Shown: positions 21,435 to 32,152 of the stretch, piece after piece
Numbering within the stretch: position 1 is the stretch's first letter
Layout of the letters: every line of letters starts with the position of its first letter
From: Pigoraptor chileana
Taxonomy: Eukaryota; Opisthokonta; Filasterea
DNA: 33,071 nt
NCBI GenBank assembly: GCA_943704495.1
Contig: CALSCR010003470.1
Location: 7,084 to 40,154 of the forward strand
Direction of reading: 5' to 3'
Made by a program: the position numbers and the translations under genes
Notes under the pieces: generated by a model
What the model was told of the DNA's origin: nothing
The model's input: only the letters and a program-made list of their open reading frames with translations
Databases searched by the model: none

Positions 21435-21859
21435 TGTCGCGGGTGCTCGTGGTGGTCGCAGACTACGATTGCATTTGCACACCCCACCACAGGATCATTC
21501 ACACGCGACTAACACGGATTCCCAAGAAATACGCGGCATCCGCCAGACGCGCACGTGCACACCCACACGCACGGACGGAGAGAGGACCGCTTTTTGGCGG
21601 GAGAGCACTGATCCGGCGTTATGCACTACTTACGCAGTGCCCAAAAACCTGCACGTGAGATGCCAGACACATAAACGGTTCTCCACAGGGCAAGTAAGTC
21701 TCACTTGGTCCGCGATGCGTTGTGCTTTCTTTAATCATCTGGAGTTAGTGACACTATACGCGCCATTTATCCGCACAATCTGCCAAGTTTGCACGAGTTG
21801 AGGCATTCTGCATCCGGGGCGGTGTTTTGTCGCCGCATACGGGGCAGGATTCGATCAAC

Positions 21860-21895
<36 letters not shown>

Positions 21896-22075
21896 ACACA
21901 CAGGTTTTGTGCACCTACATACTTGCGAGCTGTAACCAGCATGCCTTCGGAGCATACATTTGACGGGCGATTCTTTCGCGCGCTGTCGCTGGATCCACAG
22001 TGACTTCCCTGAGCGTGCGTCGCCACAAAGTTGCAGGATCTGAGATTAAAAGGCACATTGCACAGACGCACTGCA
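21435..22075. promoter_or_regulatory. Divergent promoter of the zinc-knuckle and longin-roadblock genes
   Basis: 641 nt between two divergent start codons. It contains an E2F-like site at 21591-21602, CACGTG cores at about 21554 and 21652, and a perfect (CA)n run at about 21860-21892. No exon seen. Confidence 0.6.
21591..21602 (+). promoter_or_regulatory. E2F-like site TTTTTGGCGGGA
   Basis: The same 12-mer as at 4604-4615, 157 nt upstream of the ATG of the zinc-knuckle gene. Assigned by consensus and position only. Confidence 0.5.
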
Positions 22076-23190
22076 ATGATTCGACACGTGCTTCTAATAT
22101 CTTCGTCGGGGACGGTTCTATTTGAGCATGAGTTCAAGGGAGGAGCAGCGCGGCTCTTGGCGCAGCCGCGGTGCGTGGAATTGTGTTTGTGTATGCTCAA
22201 TGTTCCTACCTGCATCTGCATCCCTCTCAGTCCCCCTCCCTCTCAGTCCCCCTCCCTCGAGCAATCCTGTCGGGTCTATCTTATTCTCACTAAAATACAG
22301 CCTGTTATTGTCATGTCAAAGGACGAATGAGCAAAGTCATGCTCGCTCCTTTTCAAATGATGGCTCATGACTGGGCCGTTGCGTTTATATGCCCCCGTGC
22401 ACTGTTCATTTTGTGTGCCTAGATTGACTGGTTCGCTGCTGACGGCAATACTCAGCCTGTGCGATGAAGTTGTCGGATCCCGCGCCAGTTATGTGGAGCT
22501 TTCATCAGGTTGGTCACTTTTTTCGTGTTGTACCGAAAAACAAGATGTATTTTTATGTCTTCATTGACTCGCAAAACGCCGTTTGCACTCCCGAGACCTG
22601 ATGCAATACACACACACACACACACACACGCAGTTCAATGACCGTTTTGAGTTATCCGCAACCACGCTCACTTGATCCTTTGATGTTGTGTGCTTTGTCT
22701 CGCGTCTTTTGCTTTGCTTGCCACTTAAACGTTGCCCGGGCACGGACTTCCATCGCACATATACGCACAAACAAAAACACACAAACACAACACAAACACA
22801 CAACACACAACACACAAACACACGAACACACAACACAACAGTGAGTCTTTCTGTCTGTGCGGATGTTGCTTCGGCGCGATCCGACGTGACGAGCGTTTCA
22901 CTATCCTCTTCCAACGCCACGTCACCGCGGGCGTCTGGCGTCATCTGCGCCGTATTCCACGATGCGGAGGATGGGGAAGATTTCGGGCGTATCGTCGCAT
23001 TGCAAATGCTCCGTTCTTTTGTTGGCATGCATTCGTCGGAGCTGACACGGCAGGTGCCGGTGGTTGCCGTGGGCGTGTTTGGGGCATTTGCGGGGCGTCT
23101 GAGGGAACCGTTGCGGAATTGCGCACTCCCCGTGCTGGAGCAGTGTGAGTGTGCCTTTTGATCTGCCGGGCGTGCAGGTCGCAGTGTGTG

Positions 23191-23221
<31 letters not shown>

Positions 23222-24320
23222 TGAGTGTGTGTGAGTGTGTGAGGATTCTTGTGTTGTGGGATTGGATGTCTTCATGCTCACACTGCATTGGGTTCACCTA
23301 CATCGTGCGAGTGCGAGCTGTAACTGCCTGCTGTCTAATATAAAGTGTGTGTGCGCGCGCGTGCATATCCATTCACCTCGTGTGTGTTGTGTGTGCGTGT
23401 GTGCGTATGTGTATACGATTGGAGGCATTCTCACCCCACTCTCTTGCATCTCATATCTGAATTGTGTTCATGAATATATGTGTGTGTATGTGTATGTTTG
23501 TGACTTTATGTGTGTGTGCAGTGCAAGGAGTGCGTGGCGTGGAAAAGTGCGTCTTGTCGGATCGCCATCACGTGATACATGCGACGTCGAGCATTGAACC
23601 GCTGTCGTTTGTGGCGAATTTGAACCCACTCATGTCCTGTGCATTGGATCTCTGTGAGTTTGGGAGTTGCGAAAACTGCGGAATTTTTTTGTACCGTTCT
23701 TTTTCGGCCACAATATGCTTGTTTGTGGAGTCCATGGCAGCTCCTGACGTCTGACGTTTTGCATCCCACAACTCTTTTGCGCGCATGCCGTGTGCACAGT
23801 GTCCACGCGGAGTCAGCCGCTCGAGTGCGTTGTCATGGATTATGCGCAGTGCCGCGTTTTCGTTGCCAAGGTCGCCGCAATGCACCTCACTGTTGTCTGC
23901 CGTCTGTCCGTGGCGAGCAGTCACGTGCAGCTCCAGGTCACGGCGGCCGCGGGGATTCTGCAGAGGGGTATGCGAGCCGAGTAGGACGCTGGAATGAGAG
24001 TGCAAAAGGGACACATTTGAAGCATATACAAACACACGTGTGTGACACACATACCCATACGAACACACACAACACATACAAAATGCAGTGTGTATGCGGT
24101 CTGAATCCCCTTGATAACCGCGTTTCCATAACCCGTGTCACTGTTTTGCGCTTAATTTCTCATCAAGCGTCCCTCCTTCTCTCTACACGGCTCCCCCCCC
24201 CCCCCTCCCCACAACACACAACACACAACACACACACGCATTACGCAAACAGTGCTCAAGGAAATCGTCCAACTGTCTGGCAATCTCAGCGTCGAATCGT
24301 TTGCGGCGGGTTCTCACTGA
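22076..24320 (+). CDS. Longin-like plus roadblock-like tandem protein, family unassigned
   Basis: Six exons: 22076-22170, 22423-22508, 22842-23144, 23522-23653, 23800-23967, 24253-24320. All phases agree, giving 283 residues. The N-terminus, MIRHVLLISSSGTVLFEHEF, has the strand pattern of longin domains. It continues through GSLLTAILSLCDEVVGSRAS and VICAVFHDAEDGEDFGRIVA (94-113), also typical of longin folds. From about residue 162, LQGVRGVEKCVLSDRHHVIHATSS, then a helix (NLNPLMSCALDLL) and CVVMDYAQCRVFVAKVAAMHLTVVC, read as a roadblock/LC7 domain. Such domains build regulators of small GTPases (Mon1-Ccz1, Ragulator, TRAPP), so a membrane-trafficking or lysosomal GTPase role is a fair inference. 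I cannot name an orthologue. No signal peptide or membrane segment. The exact limits of the first and last exons rest on splice consensus. Confidence 0.7.
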
Positions 24321-24780
24321 AAACGCGTGCAACAGCCGCAACAGCCGCAACACAGGCACTGACACGATCACTGCTTAACAACAGCAACAGCCGCAATAGC
24401 AACACGAACGGCGACAGCGGCATCTTGCACAACGCAACACCAACGCAATCCCACGTGACATCACGTGGTCATTTGGTGGCACGGGGCATCCATGGTCTCT
24501 GTCGTTGCATCGCCGTTCCCGTGCGTCAGTGCGTCTGATCGTACTACTGCGCGCCATCCCAACAACTCTATTGAGCGAGACAAGTCGAATGCGAGCCGTG
24601 CAAATCAATCAATCGGCAAAAACAACACACGTTCATTGTCGGTTGAGCGCCTCTGCATCCAGGCCAAGCCCAGCGCCACCACGTGCGAGGACAATGGGCA
24701 GCCCGCACGCGCACGCACATGCACGTGCATCCGTCCGCTTGTTTGTCTGCCCTGTCGCGTGTCTATTCCCTCGTTTCGGT
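24321..24780. other. Convergent intergenic region
   Basis: Spacer between the longin-roadblock gene (+) and the DCN1-like gene (-). It holds a CAACAGCCG-type repeat at about 24330-24415 and a CACGTGACATCACGTGG pair at about 24452. No exon seen. Confidence 0.6.
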
Positions 24781-26900
24781 TTATTTCGCCAACTTTTCTC
24801 TTGCATAATCGACAAATTCGTCGATGAGAACCGGCCATGCGCCTAAACCGCATAGAACAATTGCCCCGGATGCATCACACAGACAGCGGGCCGACATGGA
24901 GATATAAAGTTAGACTTTGCGTGATGATAAGGCAAAAGGCTACAACGACAATCAGACCCTTCACACACACACACACACACCACACACACGCGCGCACACA
25001 TACACACATACACAATGGACTAGATTTCTCCTTCGATTAAACGCAAAGACAAATACAGCAAGCATAGTTGACTTGCAGACAGAAAGCAGACACGCACGCA
25101 AACAAAAAGCCGTGCGCGTGCGTGTGTGCGTGTATGTGCCTGCATTCACATTGGACAACCGCAACATCACGTGACTAGTGCAGGGGTGCACACCTTCGGA
25201 ATCGTAGTTGGTCATGTCGTCGTTGATGCTGGAGGAGAAGTCGAGAAGAAGGTTCCACGTGTCCTTCGATATGGCCTTGTTGTGATGCTCCTACACAGCC
25301 AGAAAGGAATAGGAGAGAAGGCGAGAAAGATGCATGATTCACGTCAGACACTGTACCTATGGACTCCACATGAGAGAAAAAGAGAACGAGAGTATGGGGT
25401 CTGTATGCGGCGTATGAGTGAGAGAAAAGAGAACGAGAGTATGGGGGTTTGTATGCGCGTATGAGCAAGAGTAGAGACAACAAGGAAAGTAGAATCTCTC
25501 GCTCTGCACACGACTTGGCAGCCACACACACACACACACACAAAACGACGACACAAACACACCCTCCCACACCTCAGCAAGCATGCATACGCACCTCCAA
25601 AAACTGGCACCAAAGCTCCAAAAATTTGAATTTGTCGATCAACACAAGGTTCCACAATGCAATAGCGGTTTGTAGTGCTGTGAAAAGTAGTGACGTGAGC
25701 AGTGACGTCAGTAGTGAGTGCCTGGAAGAGAGAAATACACACACACACACACATGAACATGTATGTACGAACGCACACACGCGCATGCGCGCACACAACA
25801 CGCACATACTCACAGAGTGACTTTTGTGCGGGCTCCTTCCCAAACAAAAATGTGTACTGGTAGAGCTCTCGGAACTTAGCGTCATCGTTTGTCTCCTTAC
25901 GCAGCGCGGGAAGATGTGCCTTAAGCTGCTCGAGTGTATCGCATCTGCACGCACGCACACGCGGACGCACCGTCAGGAGTAGTCGTATGCACATGCGTGC
26001 GTTTGTGTGCGTTTGTTGTGTGCGTTGTGTGCATGTGATTATATGTATATATATATGTATGTACGTGTGTGTGTGTGTGTGCGTGCGTGTATGTGTGTGT
26101 GATTGGTTGTGTGAGCAAATGTGTGAACCCACCCCATGTCGATCATTCCCTTCACAAATTCAGCGCGTGTGAAGACGCACATCTGCGCAGCGCCCATCTT
26201 CCACGACACAAGCAACATAATAACGTCAGAGGGGTCCACTTCGAGGTCGGCACAGAGCTTCTCCATACCCGAAGGGCCGATCGCATCCTCCGCGGGATCA
26301 TCTGCGCGACACCCGTTTCAAATTGCGTGTGTTGTTGTGTGTTGTTGTGTGAGTTTGATGAGCGAAAGTATGTGCGTATGTGTGTCTTGTGGAGACATGG
26401 CGCCACATACGTGCTCATGCAATAATATAGAATGACCACTTGCCTCGATACTTTTCAAAGACGACGACAATTTTCTTCTCTTTCTCCTGTCGCGATGCAG
26501 TTCCAGCCGAGCCCCCATGCTGGAAAAAGTCATCCACGGCAGCCTCGAGGTTGTATTGGTGTTTGGACAGGTATTGCGCTGCTGTTGTGATGGATGCCTG
26601 TGTGAATGACACAAACTGCCGTGCCTTGTCCTTTTGCGCGGACGTCAGCTTCTGCATGGACCAAAGGAGCAGGCACAGCGGACGCATTGAGACACATATT
26701 CATACCCATCGAGAGCGCGCGCAGTCCCCGCCACAGATATCGATGCAAATCGTTGTCGGTATGGTGAAGAAGGAGATTGCATAAGACGAGGCAATACGTG
26801 TGTAACACTTGAAGACAAACCGACCACAAAGCTCACAATCGCAACCTCTCACCAGCTTTGAAGCCTCGTCACCGCCTCCACCAAATCCAAACATCTTCAT
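24781..26900 (-). CDS. DCN1-like protein (cullin neddylation E3 cofactor)
   Basis: Seven exons: 26900-26853, 26651-26444, 26301-26133, 25944-25814, 25677-25595, 25290-25194, 24842-24781; 265 residues, close to human DCUN1D1 (259). The protein helps the Nedd8 E2 Ubc12 transfer Nedd8 to cullins, activating SCF-type ubiquitin ligases. A Gly-rich N-terminus ([10 protein letters not shown]) is followed by a UBA-like domain ([29 protein letters not shown]). The PONY domain then shows [79 protein letters not shown] and [18 protein letters not shown], all in family order. The intron after 26444 is GC-AG. The stop codon overlaps an AATAAA (complement of 24780-24785). The gene follows the IMPACT-like gene in tandem. 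Confidence 0.93.
25381..25472 (+). repeat. Two-copy 47-bp imperfect tandem repeat
   Basis: Units begin AGAGAACGAGAGTATGGGG at 25381 and 25428. They differ by a few substitutions and small indels. They lie in the fifth intron of the DCN1-like gene. Confidence 0.8.
26302..26443 (-). other. GC-AG intron in the DCN1-like gene
   Basis: The frame joining YRD (exon ends at 26444 in phase 1) to [15 protein letters not shown] requires a GCAAGT donor at 26443-26438. The nearby GT at 26439 gives phase 2 and breaks the conserved frame. The acceptor is CGCGCAG. Confidence 0.75.
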
Positions 26901-27555
26901 CTTTCGTTGTTCTTGCCGACGGCGAGGCCAATCACATAAAAGTGCACCCTCAGTTGGCGGACGAGGCGAAAACTGACACGAGTATGAAAGTGTAGAATTA
27001 AGGAAGTCAGTGCATCAGGCGCTCTACCCCGAGAGCATGCAAGTGTATGAGATGGAGCGGATAAGTGGGCGGTTCTAACTGTATAGTACTGTACTGTCAG
27101 CAGGGACTCCTTAATAATAGAGACAGCTCACACACACACACACTCACGCACACACACACACACACACGCATATTATAGCACACGGCACACACGCACTGAG
27201 CAATACCCACAAAGCGCGATGCAAGAGGGAGCAGCCACAGAACTCCCGGAGAGACTATGCAACGGACTTGAAATGCGCGGAACTAATGTGGCGTGAGACT
27301 CGTGAATGATGCCACAATTCATTCCCCTATCCTTTTGTGGAGGATGATTGACCGTCTGAGTTGTTTGCTGTTTTTTCCATCTGTCAAAAATCGACAACGT
27401 CGAGAAGCACCATATATAGTAATTTCATTAGGTTTAATTACTCCATAACAGGCAATTCGATAGCGTATTACCAAATATGGCCATGGTTGGAGTCCTGCTC
27501 CACTTGGGCGCAACGGCTTGAAGGTGGCATACACACACCACCTGGCAGAATCTCG
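26901..27555. other. Spacer between tandem IMPACT-like and DCN1-like genes
   Basis: 655 nt of 3' flank of the IMPACT-like gene and promoter of the DCN1-like gene (both on -). It has a (CA)n block at 27127-27175 and, at 27001-27030, a segment related to short sequences in three introns. No exon recognised. Confidence 0.55.
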
Positions 27556-29105
27556 TCACTTTCGTTTCTTTGTGCCTTTTCCCTTGTCGTCCTTTCCTGT
27601 ATGGGCAGGGCCAAGCACACCGGCCATAAGAAGAGCCTCCCGCGCGCAGTTGTTGATGTGTCTGAAGCGATCGGGTCCAAGTTGTATGCCACCGTACCAT
27701 CGCGAGACGACGACGACGGCATTGCGCACTCCGTTCACTTGTAAGAGATGCAAGAGGCGTCCTCCTGCAGCTTGCTCTCCTGAAATAAGTGACACGTGTA
27801 GTGGACGCGAAAAAGGCGACAAGAAGAGACAGAGAATGTTCAGATGATGTGTGCTGTACTTCGACACATAACAAACAGAAGAACAGAGATGGTGTGCGTG
27901 CGTGCGAGTTGTTCTTGTTGTTGTGAGTATTGGAGGCACCATGTGCAAAGGAAACATAGTGGGGATGTGAGCACGCACGCACATACACACCGTCGTCGTC
28001 ACAGTCCTGAATGCACGTCGCCTCACTCGTGCCGTCCATTCGATACGCCATAATGTTATGTGTTGCGTGTGCAATTTTCCTGTTTGACTTAAGCACAGCA
28101 AGAACTTGTTGCACCTGGATCACAGCATCATAAAACAACAACAACAACAACAACAGGGCACGAAAGATCACACACACACACACACACAATACATATGTGA
28201 GCACAATTGCGACCATCACTCTCGCTCACTTGTTTGAGCTTTGACAATGTGTGACATTTCGCAAAACATACGCCCCACCTGTGCTTTGCTGACGACGCGA
28301 GCAACGTGCGCCTGGAAGGTACTTCTCCTGTCAACAAAAGGGTCGCCGCTGCGTATGTCTGGACACTCCCACGCCGCATCGGGAGCAGACGCGCCCCCGC
28401 GGACAGGTTCATCGGCGAGTGACATGTAGTCCACGGCCGCCCCACACGACTCCTCTGCTCCATCATCAGCATGATAGTACTCGTATCCGTCATCATCAGC
28501 AACCGCACTGGCACGAGATGATGCAGAAGAGGCAGAGGCAACCGGTGTAGCCGCCGTGCTTGCAACAGGATTCAAGAGTGGCGCGTTATCAGCCACATAT
28601 TCGCGGAGCCATTCGATCCACCGAAAGAGAATGATTTCTCCCGGGGCTTCACATGCAATCGCATCAAGTCCACTTGCGATCTGCATGCTGTGCGACGGAT
28701 CCCGTGATGCCCAGTCGGATGCTGCCTCGTACAGCGGAGCAGAGGATAGCGGGTAGAGTGTCGGTATCAGTATGCGCATCTCAAGGGGGCGACGACCTGT
28801 GGAATTTTGACGAGATAGATGTTGATCCACCGCACCCATTAGCATATTGACGAGTTGTGTTCAGCTGCGACAAAAATGTGAATCTATCTACATCATTGAC
28901 GTAGATCAAGGGTCGTCAAGGACCACATCATGACTCCGTGCATTTTGGATGCCGTTGTCTTACCGTCCGATCGCACGCACACGCCCAACACGCGCACGTC
29001 GCCGCCAATCATCTCTGCCACATCGTCACCGTATATCGCCTTGATAACATCAAGCTCTTCTGTTTGCATAGCGCCGCATTCGCTTGCAATGTCACCGGAC
29101 GCCAT
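27556..29105 (-). CDS. IMPACT/YIH1-like regulator of Gcn2
   Basis: Four exons: 29105-28964, 28796-28279, 28114-27991, 27779-27556; 335 residues (human IMPACT 320). IMPACT and YIH1 bind Gcn1 and keep it from activating the Gcn2 eIF2alpha kinase; they also bind actin. The N-terminal RWD domain shows EELDVIKAIYGDD and RILIPTLYPLSSAP, the last being the conserved YPxxxP-type turn. A Ser/Ala-rich, acidic linker follows (about 135-175). The C-terminal UPF0029/IMPACT domain shows GDPFVDRRSTFQAHVARVVS, AVLKSNRKIAHATHNIMAYR, IQDCDDDGE and VVVVSRWYGGIQLGPDRF. The tail is Lys-rich (GKGTKKRK). It starts at ATG 29105; the frame is open upstream but without an ATG. Confidence 0.93.
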
Positions 29106-29682
29106 GTTGATGGTTCCAAAGCACACACACACGCACTGCGTGCAAGGTCAGCGGAAGGAAGGATGGCAGTCGGCACCCGGCATTATCAAGCAAACAAATC
29201 AGCACGCTACCCTCAGGTAATACAAACACACCCTTTAAACAACACACAAATCATAAACCACATGATATGTCAAGACTCTATCCATATTATGTCCAACATT
29301 ACTTGATCCGCGTCGCAACGGACTGTCAGGTTGCGGACAAGTCACGTGCTGGTCACGTGCACGGTTCCCGCCAAAACTGAATCTGCCGGACTCAGCAATT
29401 GCACTCGACAGTGTGGGTTTCATTGTGCCATTGCGCGGTTGGTTGTATCTATATGATCATATTTGCACATGTGCATTCTACCGTCTCCTCCTCCTCCGAC
29501 TTTGTTCATTTTATTGCACTGGACTGATTGTCTTCAACCCAATATTGAAAGAACCAGAGGCATTATTCACGCGCAACATTTTACAAACAAAAGAGGCAAA
29601 GAGACTGTTGTAAAATAGATTCAATCTCGACGTCTGATTAAGCAGTGGTGTGCATTACGACCCGCGTGACTTCGGAATAACA
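29106..29682. promoter_or_regulatory. Divergent promoter of the IMPACT-like and SS18-like genes
   Basis: 577 nt between two divergent ATGs. It carries an E2F-like site (29365-29376, minus orientation) and two CACGTG cores at about 29343 and 29354, within 35 nt of each other. No exon is convincing. Confidence 0.6.
29365..29376 (-). promoter_or_regulatory. E2F-like site TTTTGGCGGGAA
   Basis: The complement of TTCCCGCCAAAA. It is a full match to the canonical E2F site, 260 nt upstream of the IMPACT-like ATG and 307 nt upstream of the SS18-like ATG. Assigned by consensus. Confidence 0.5.
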
Positions 29683-31410
29683 ATGGCGTCGCGAGTGGTG
29701 CAAGGGAAGGCCGCCGCAAAGCCCCCTGTTAAAGGAGTGTCTATGCAGCGACCGGCAGTGCTCACCACCGACCATGTGCAGCGGGTACGAAGATGTGTGG
29801 ATCAGTGAACATTTGTGCGTGCGTGCGTGTGCGTGCGTGCGTGTGTATGTGTGTGTGGTGTGTGTTGTGTGCTTGCGTGTGCGTGTGTGCGTGTGTGTGT
29901 TGTGTGTGTGTGTGTGTGTGTGTGCGTGTGCGTGCGTGCGTGTGCGTGCGTGCGTGCGTGCGTGCATATAGTAAGTGTGTGTGTGTGTCGTCTCGGTGCA
30001 AAGTGTTACGTAGATCGGCCGGCGACGCCCCCGCGACAACGTTGTTTCGTTATGTGAAGCCAAGTGGGCCATTTTGGGCATATATATATATATATATATT
30101 ATCATATTTGATCGTTGTACTCAATACTCACCCTACATATGTACACATATACGCTCACTTTCACGTGCACCTGTACACACTCTCACGCACACATACATAC
30201 CCACACCCATTCAACCACCCATACATATATCTTCTCAGTATCTCGATGAGAATGCTGTCTTGTTGCAGGCCATTGTCGAGTACCAAAACTTGAAGAGGCT
30301 CGATGAGTGCCAAGTGTGGGTATCACGTGTGTGTGTATATATATATATATACTGGGGTGGTTCTGGGGACACGCGTGTGTGCAAACGCGTGCACGATTGT
30401 ATGTAGCACAGAGTGAATGTGTTGTGTCTCACTGAGAGTGTGCATGCCTTCGTTTTCTTTCTTGCTGTTTCCGGATACATTTCTTCCGCAATTCCTCCTT
30501 CTGAGTGGTATTTAGTCTTGCTGTGACTCTAGAATGCGCATACACACATACACCCACACACCACACCCACACACCCACACACCCACACACCCACACACCC
30601 ACACACCCGCTCACACCCGCTCACTCACATATGCGCAACCACTCTCAATCCTGCTGTAGATATCAAAAGCGACTCCACGAGAATCTTGTTTATCTCGCAA
30701 ACAATGCCGACGGAAATCCAGAAACGGCAAATCAAATGAAGAAGGTGCGCACTAATGTGCCAAAATTTCTGCGCACAAGTGTATATACTCACACGCACAA
30801 CACACACACACACACAGACACACTCTCTCCCTCTCCCTCTTCGGAGCCCAAGGGCACAGTGCCTGCGACACAGACTTGAATCCTGCATATCTCTCAGTCA
30901 CGTTGGCCACAACTCCTCGCATCCACTCACCCAGACATATCATTGTGGCCCCTTGTGCTCTGAAACTGCATGCTTCACTCTGACACATGCAAAAACAATC
31001 AAACAAACAACTAAACAACACAAAACACATTTTGTGTGTGGCAGATGCACTACGTAACGCAGGACGGCAAACCGCACCCCGCATCCGCTCAAAATGTGCT
31101 CCCAACGACGCCCACTCAGACGCCCACTCAGGCACCCACTCAGGCGCCCACAGGACAACCATTCGGACATGCACAACAGCCAACAGTAACAGCAAGCGAT
31201 CCCCCCGTTACAACAGTGCCGACAGTGGCCGTGGAAGCGCCGGTCGCTGTCCCTGACGGGAGTGCAGAAGGAGAGACAATTGCAGCAGCAGAGACAATTG
31301 CAGCAGCAACAACAACAACAGCAGCAGCAGCAGCAGCAGCACCTGCGGAGGATGGCGGAGAGAATGGAGACGCACCAACGCCAATGGAAGTGGATCAGGC
31401 GGCATTGTGA
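29683..31410 (+). CDS. SS18/SSXT (GIF/AN3) family transcriptional coactivator
   Basis: Four exons: 29683-29784, 30239-30315, 30660-30744, 31045-31410; 209 residues. The family (animal SS18, plant GIF1/AN3) binds SWI/SNF (BAF) chromatin remodellers through its SNH domain. Here that domain is built across three introns: VLTTDHVQR joins YLDENAVLLQAIVEYQNLKR, then LDECQVYQKRLHENLVYLAN, matching the family pattern YLDENxxLIxxIxxxQNxGK...C..YQxxLxxNLxYLAxxAD. The 125-residue C-terminus is Pro/Thr/Gln-rich with TPTQAPTQ repeats and an Ala tract encoded by (GCA)n. It ends in an acidic MEVDQAAL rather than the QPGY repeats of SS18. The 29784 donor (GTACGA) and the phase-2 donor after 30315 were fixed by frame. 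Confidence 0.9.
29816..29990 (+). repeat. TG/GC-rich microsatellite in SS18-like intron 1
   Basis: About 175 nt of (TG)n/(TGCG)n just after the donor. The 3' part of the same intron (30130-30230) is CA-rich, hence partly complementary. Confidence 0.85.
30080..30099. repeat. (TA)n run
   Basis: A perfect TA dinucleotide run inside intron 1 of the SS18-like gene. Similar runs occur at about 30337-30350 and 32395-32414. Confidence 0.85.
30544..30620 (+). repeat. CACACACC-type satellite in SS18-like intron 2
   Basis: Several near-perfect copies of an 8-nt unit CACACACC, close to the acceptor of the second intron. Confidence 0.8.
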
Positions 31411-32152
31411 AATCGATGGCGCGTTCATTTAGTGCATAAAAACTTAGATCAAATTGCGCTTTGTGTGTGGAGCTGCTCTTTGTCGTCTCCTCCGGATGTT
31501 TGTTGTGGCTGCATAGTGTGTTGCATAGTGTGTTGCGTGGTGTGTTGCATTGTGTGTTGCCACTGAAGGGGTCAATTGGTGACCGCCCCCACCGGACACA
31601 CGATCCTCCGGTTATCTATTACGTTGTTGTTGCAGTGCGAATGCATCCATCCCACATTCCCACCTCCATTCGTGCACTTCAGTCGCAAACCGACGGATCG
31701 CGTCGTTCAGTGCGGTTGACGGCAAAAACCAGTGACAGTAGTGGCACGGGGTGGTCAGTGGAAGCCGCCACAACTCCATCCAGGCACGTGATAGTAGCGG
31801 CCCGGGCTCAGTTAGAGCGAGTTTTACTACTGAGTTGGATGTGTCCGTACACCATCTGTGACTGATAGTCCGAGTCGGGCACACTCACTCAGCGATGGTC
31901 TACTCGTCTGTTACGCAATGCCCCATTATGCATCCATCCACAGTGTGATCGTTCCATTGTAATCATCGGATGCGTCACGGTAATGCCGGCAGAGAAATTT
32001 CCTTATGAGTGTTGGACCATTGATCCAGTGAGAGAAGTTACACACCAATGCTGCGTGTATGAAAAATGCGCTAGTTCTTGATCTTCTCGGTTGAGCAAAC
32101 AACACTACACATAACACGCACGCACACACACACACATATATAGACCCGCACA
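31411..32152. other. Intergenic region with tandem repeat and pentamer cluster
   Basis: Spacer between the SS18-like gene and the membrane-protein gene (both +). It holds four 12-nt tandem units at 31511-31558 and seven TCAGT/ACTGA pentamers between about 31561 and 31865. An open frame at 31461-31865 has no domain and runs through the repeat, so I do not call it a gene. Confidence 0.55.
31511..31558 (+). repeat. Four-copy 12-bp tandem repeat
   Basis: Units GCATAGTGTGTT, GCATAGTGTGTT, GCGTGGTGTGTT and GCATTGTGTGTT in direct succession, in the spacer after the SS18-like gene. Confidence 0.9.

Noticed and set aside
25381-25472. Repeats as a possible CRISPR or origin-like array
   Set aside because: Only two adjacent copies without spacers, in an intron of a eukaryotic gene.
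26990-27060. tRNA-like segment (complement contains GGGGTAGAGCGCCTGATG)
   Set aside because: Only a D-arm-like piece is present. I found no pairing acceptor stem, anticodon arm or T-arm at the right spacing.
29774-30293. Open frames rich in Cys/Val or His/Thr (also at 150-290, 22688-22850, 25987-26172, 24961-25215)
   Set aside because: They are translations of (TG)n/(CA)n microsatellites inside introns, with no domains.
31461-31865. 134-residue ORF after the SS18-like gene
   Set aside because: It runs through a 12-bp tandem repeat, has no recognisable domain and no poly(A) signal or splice support.
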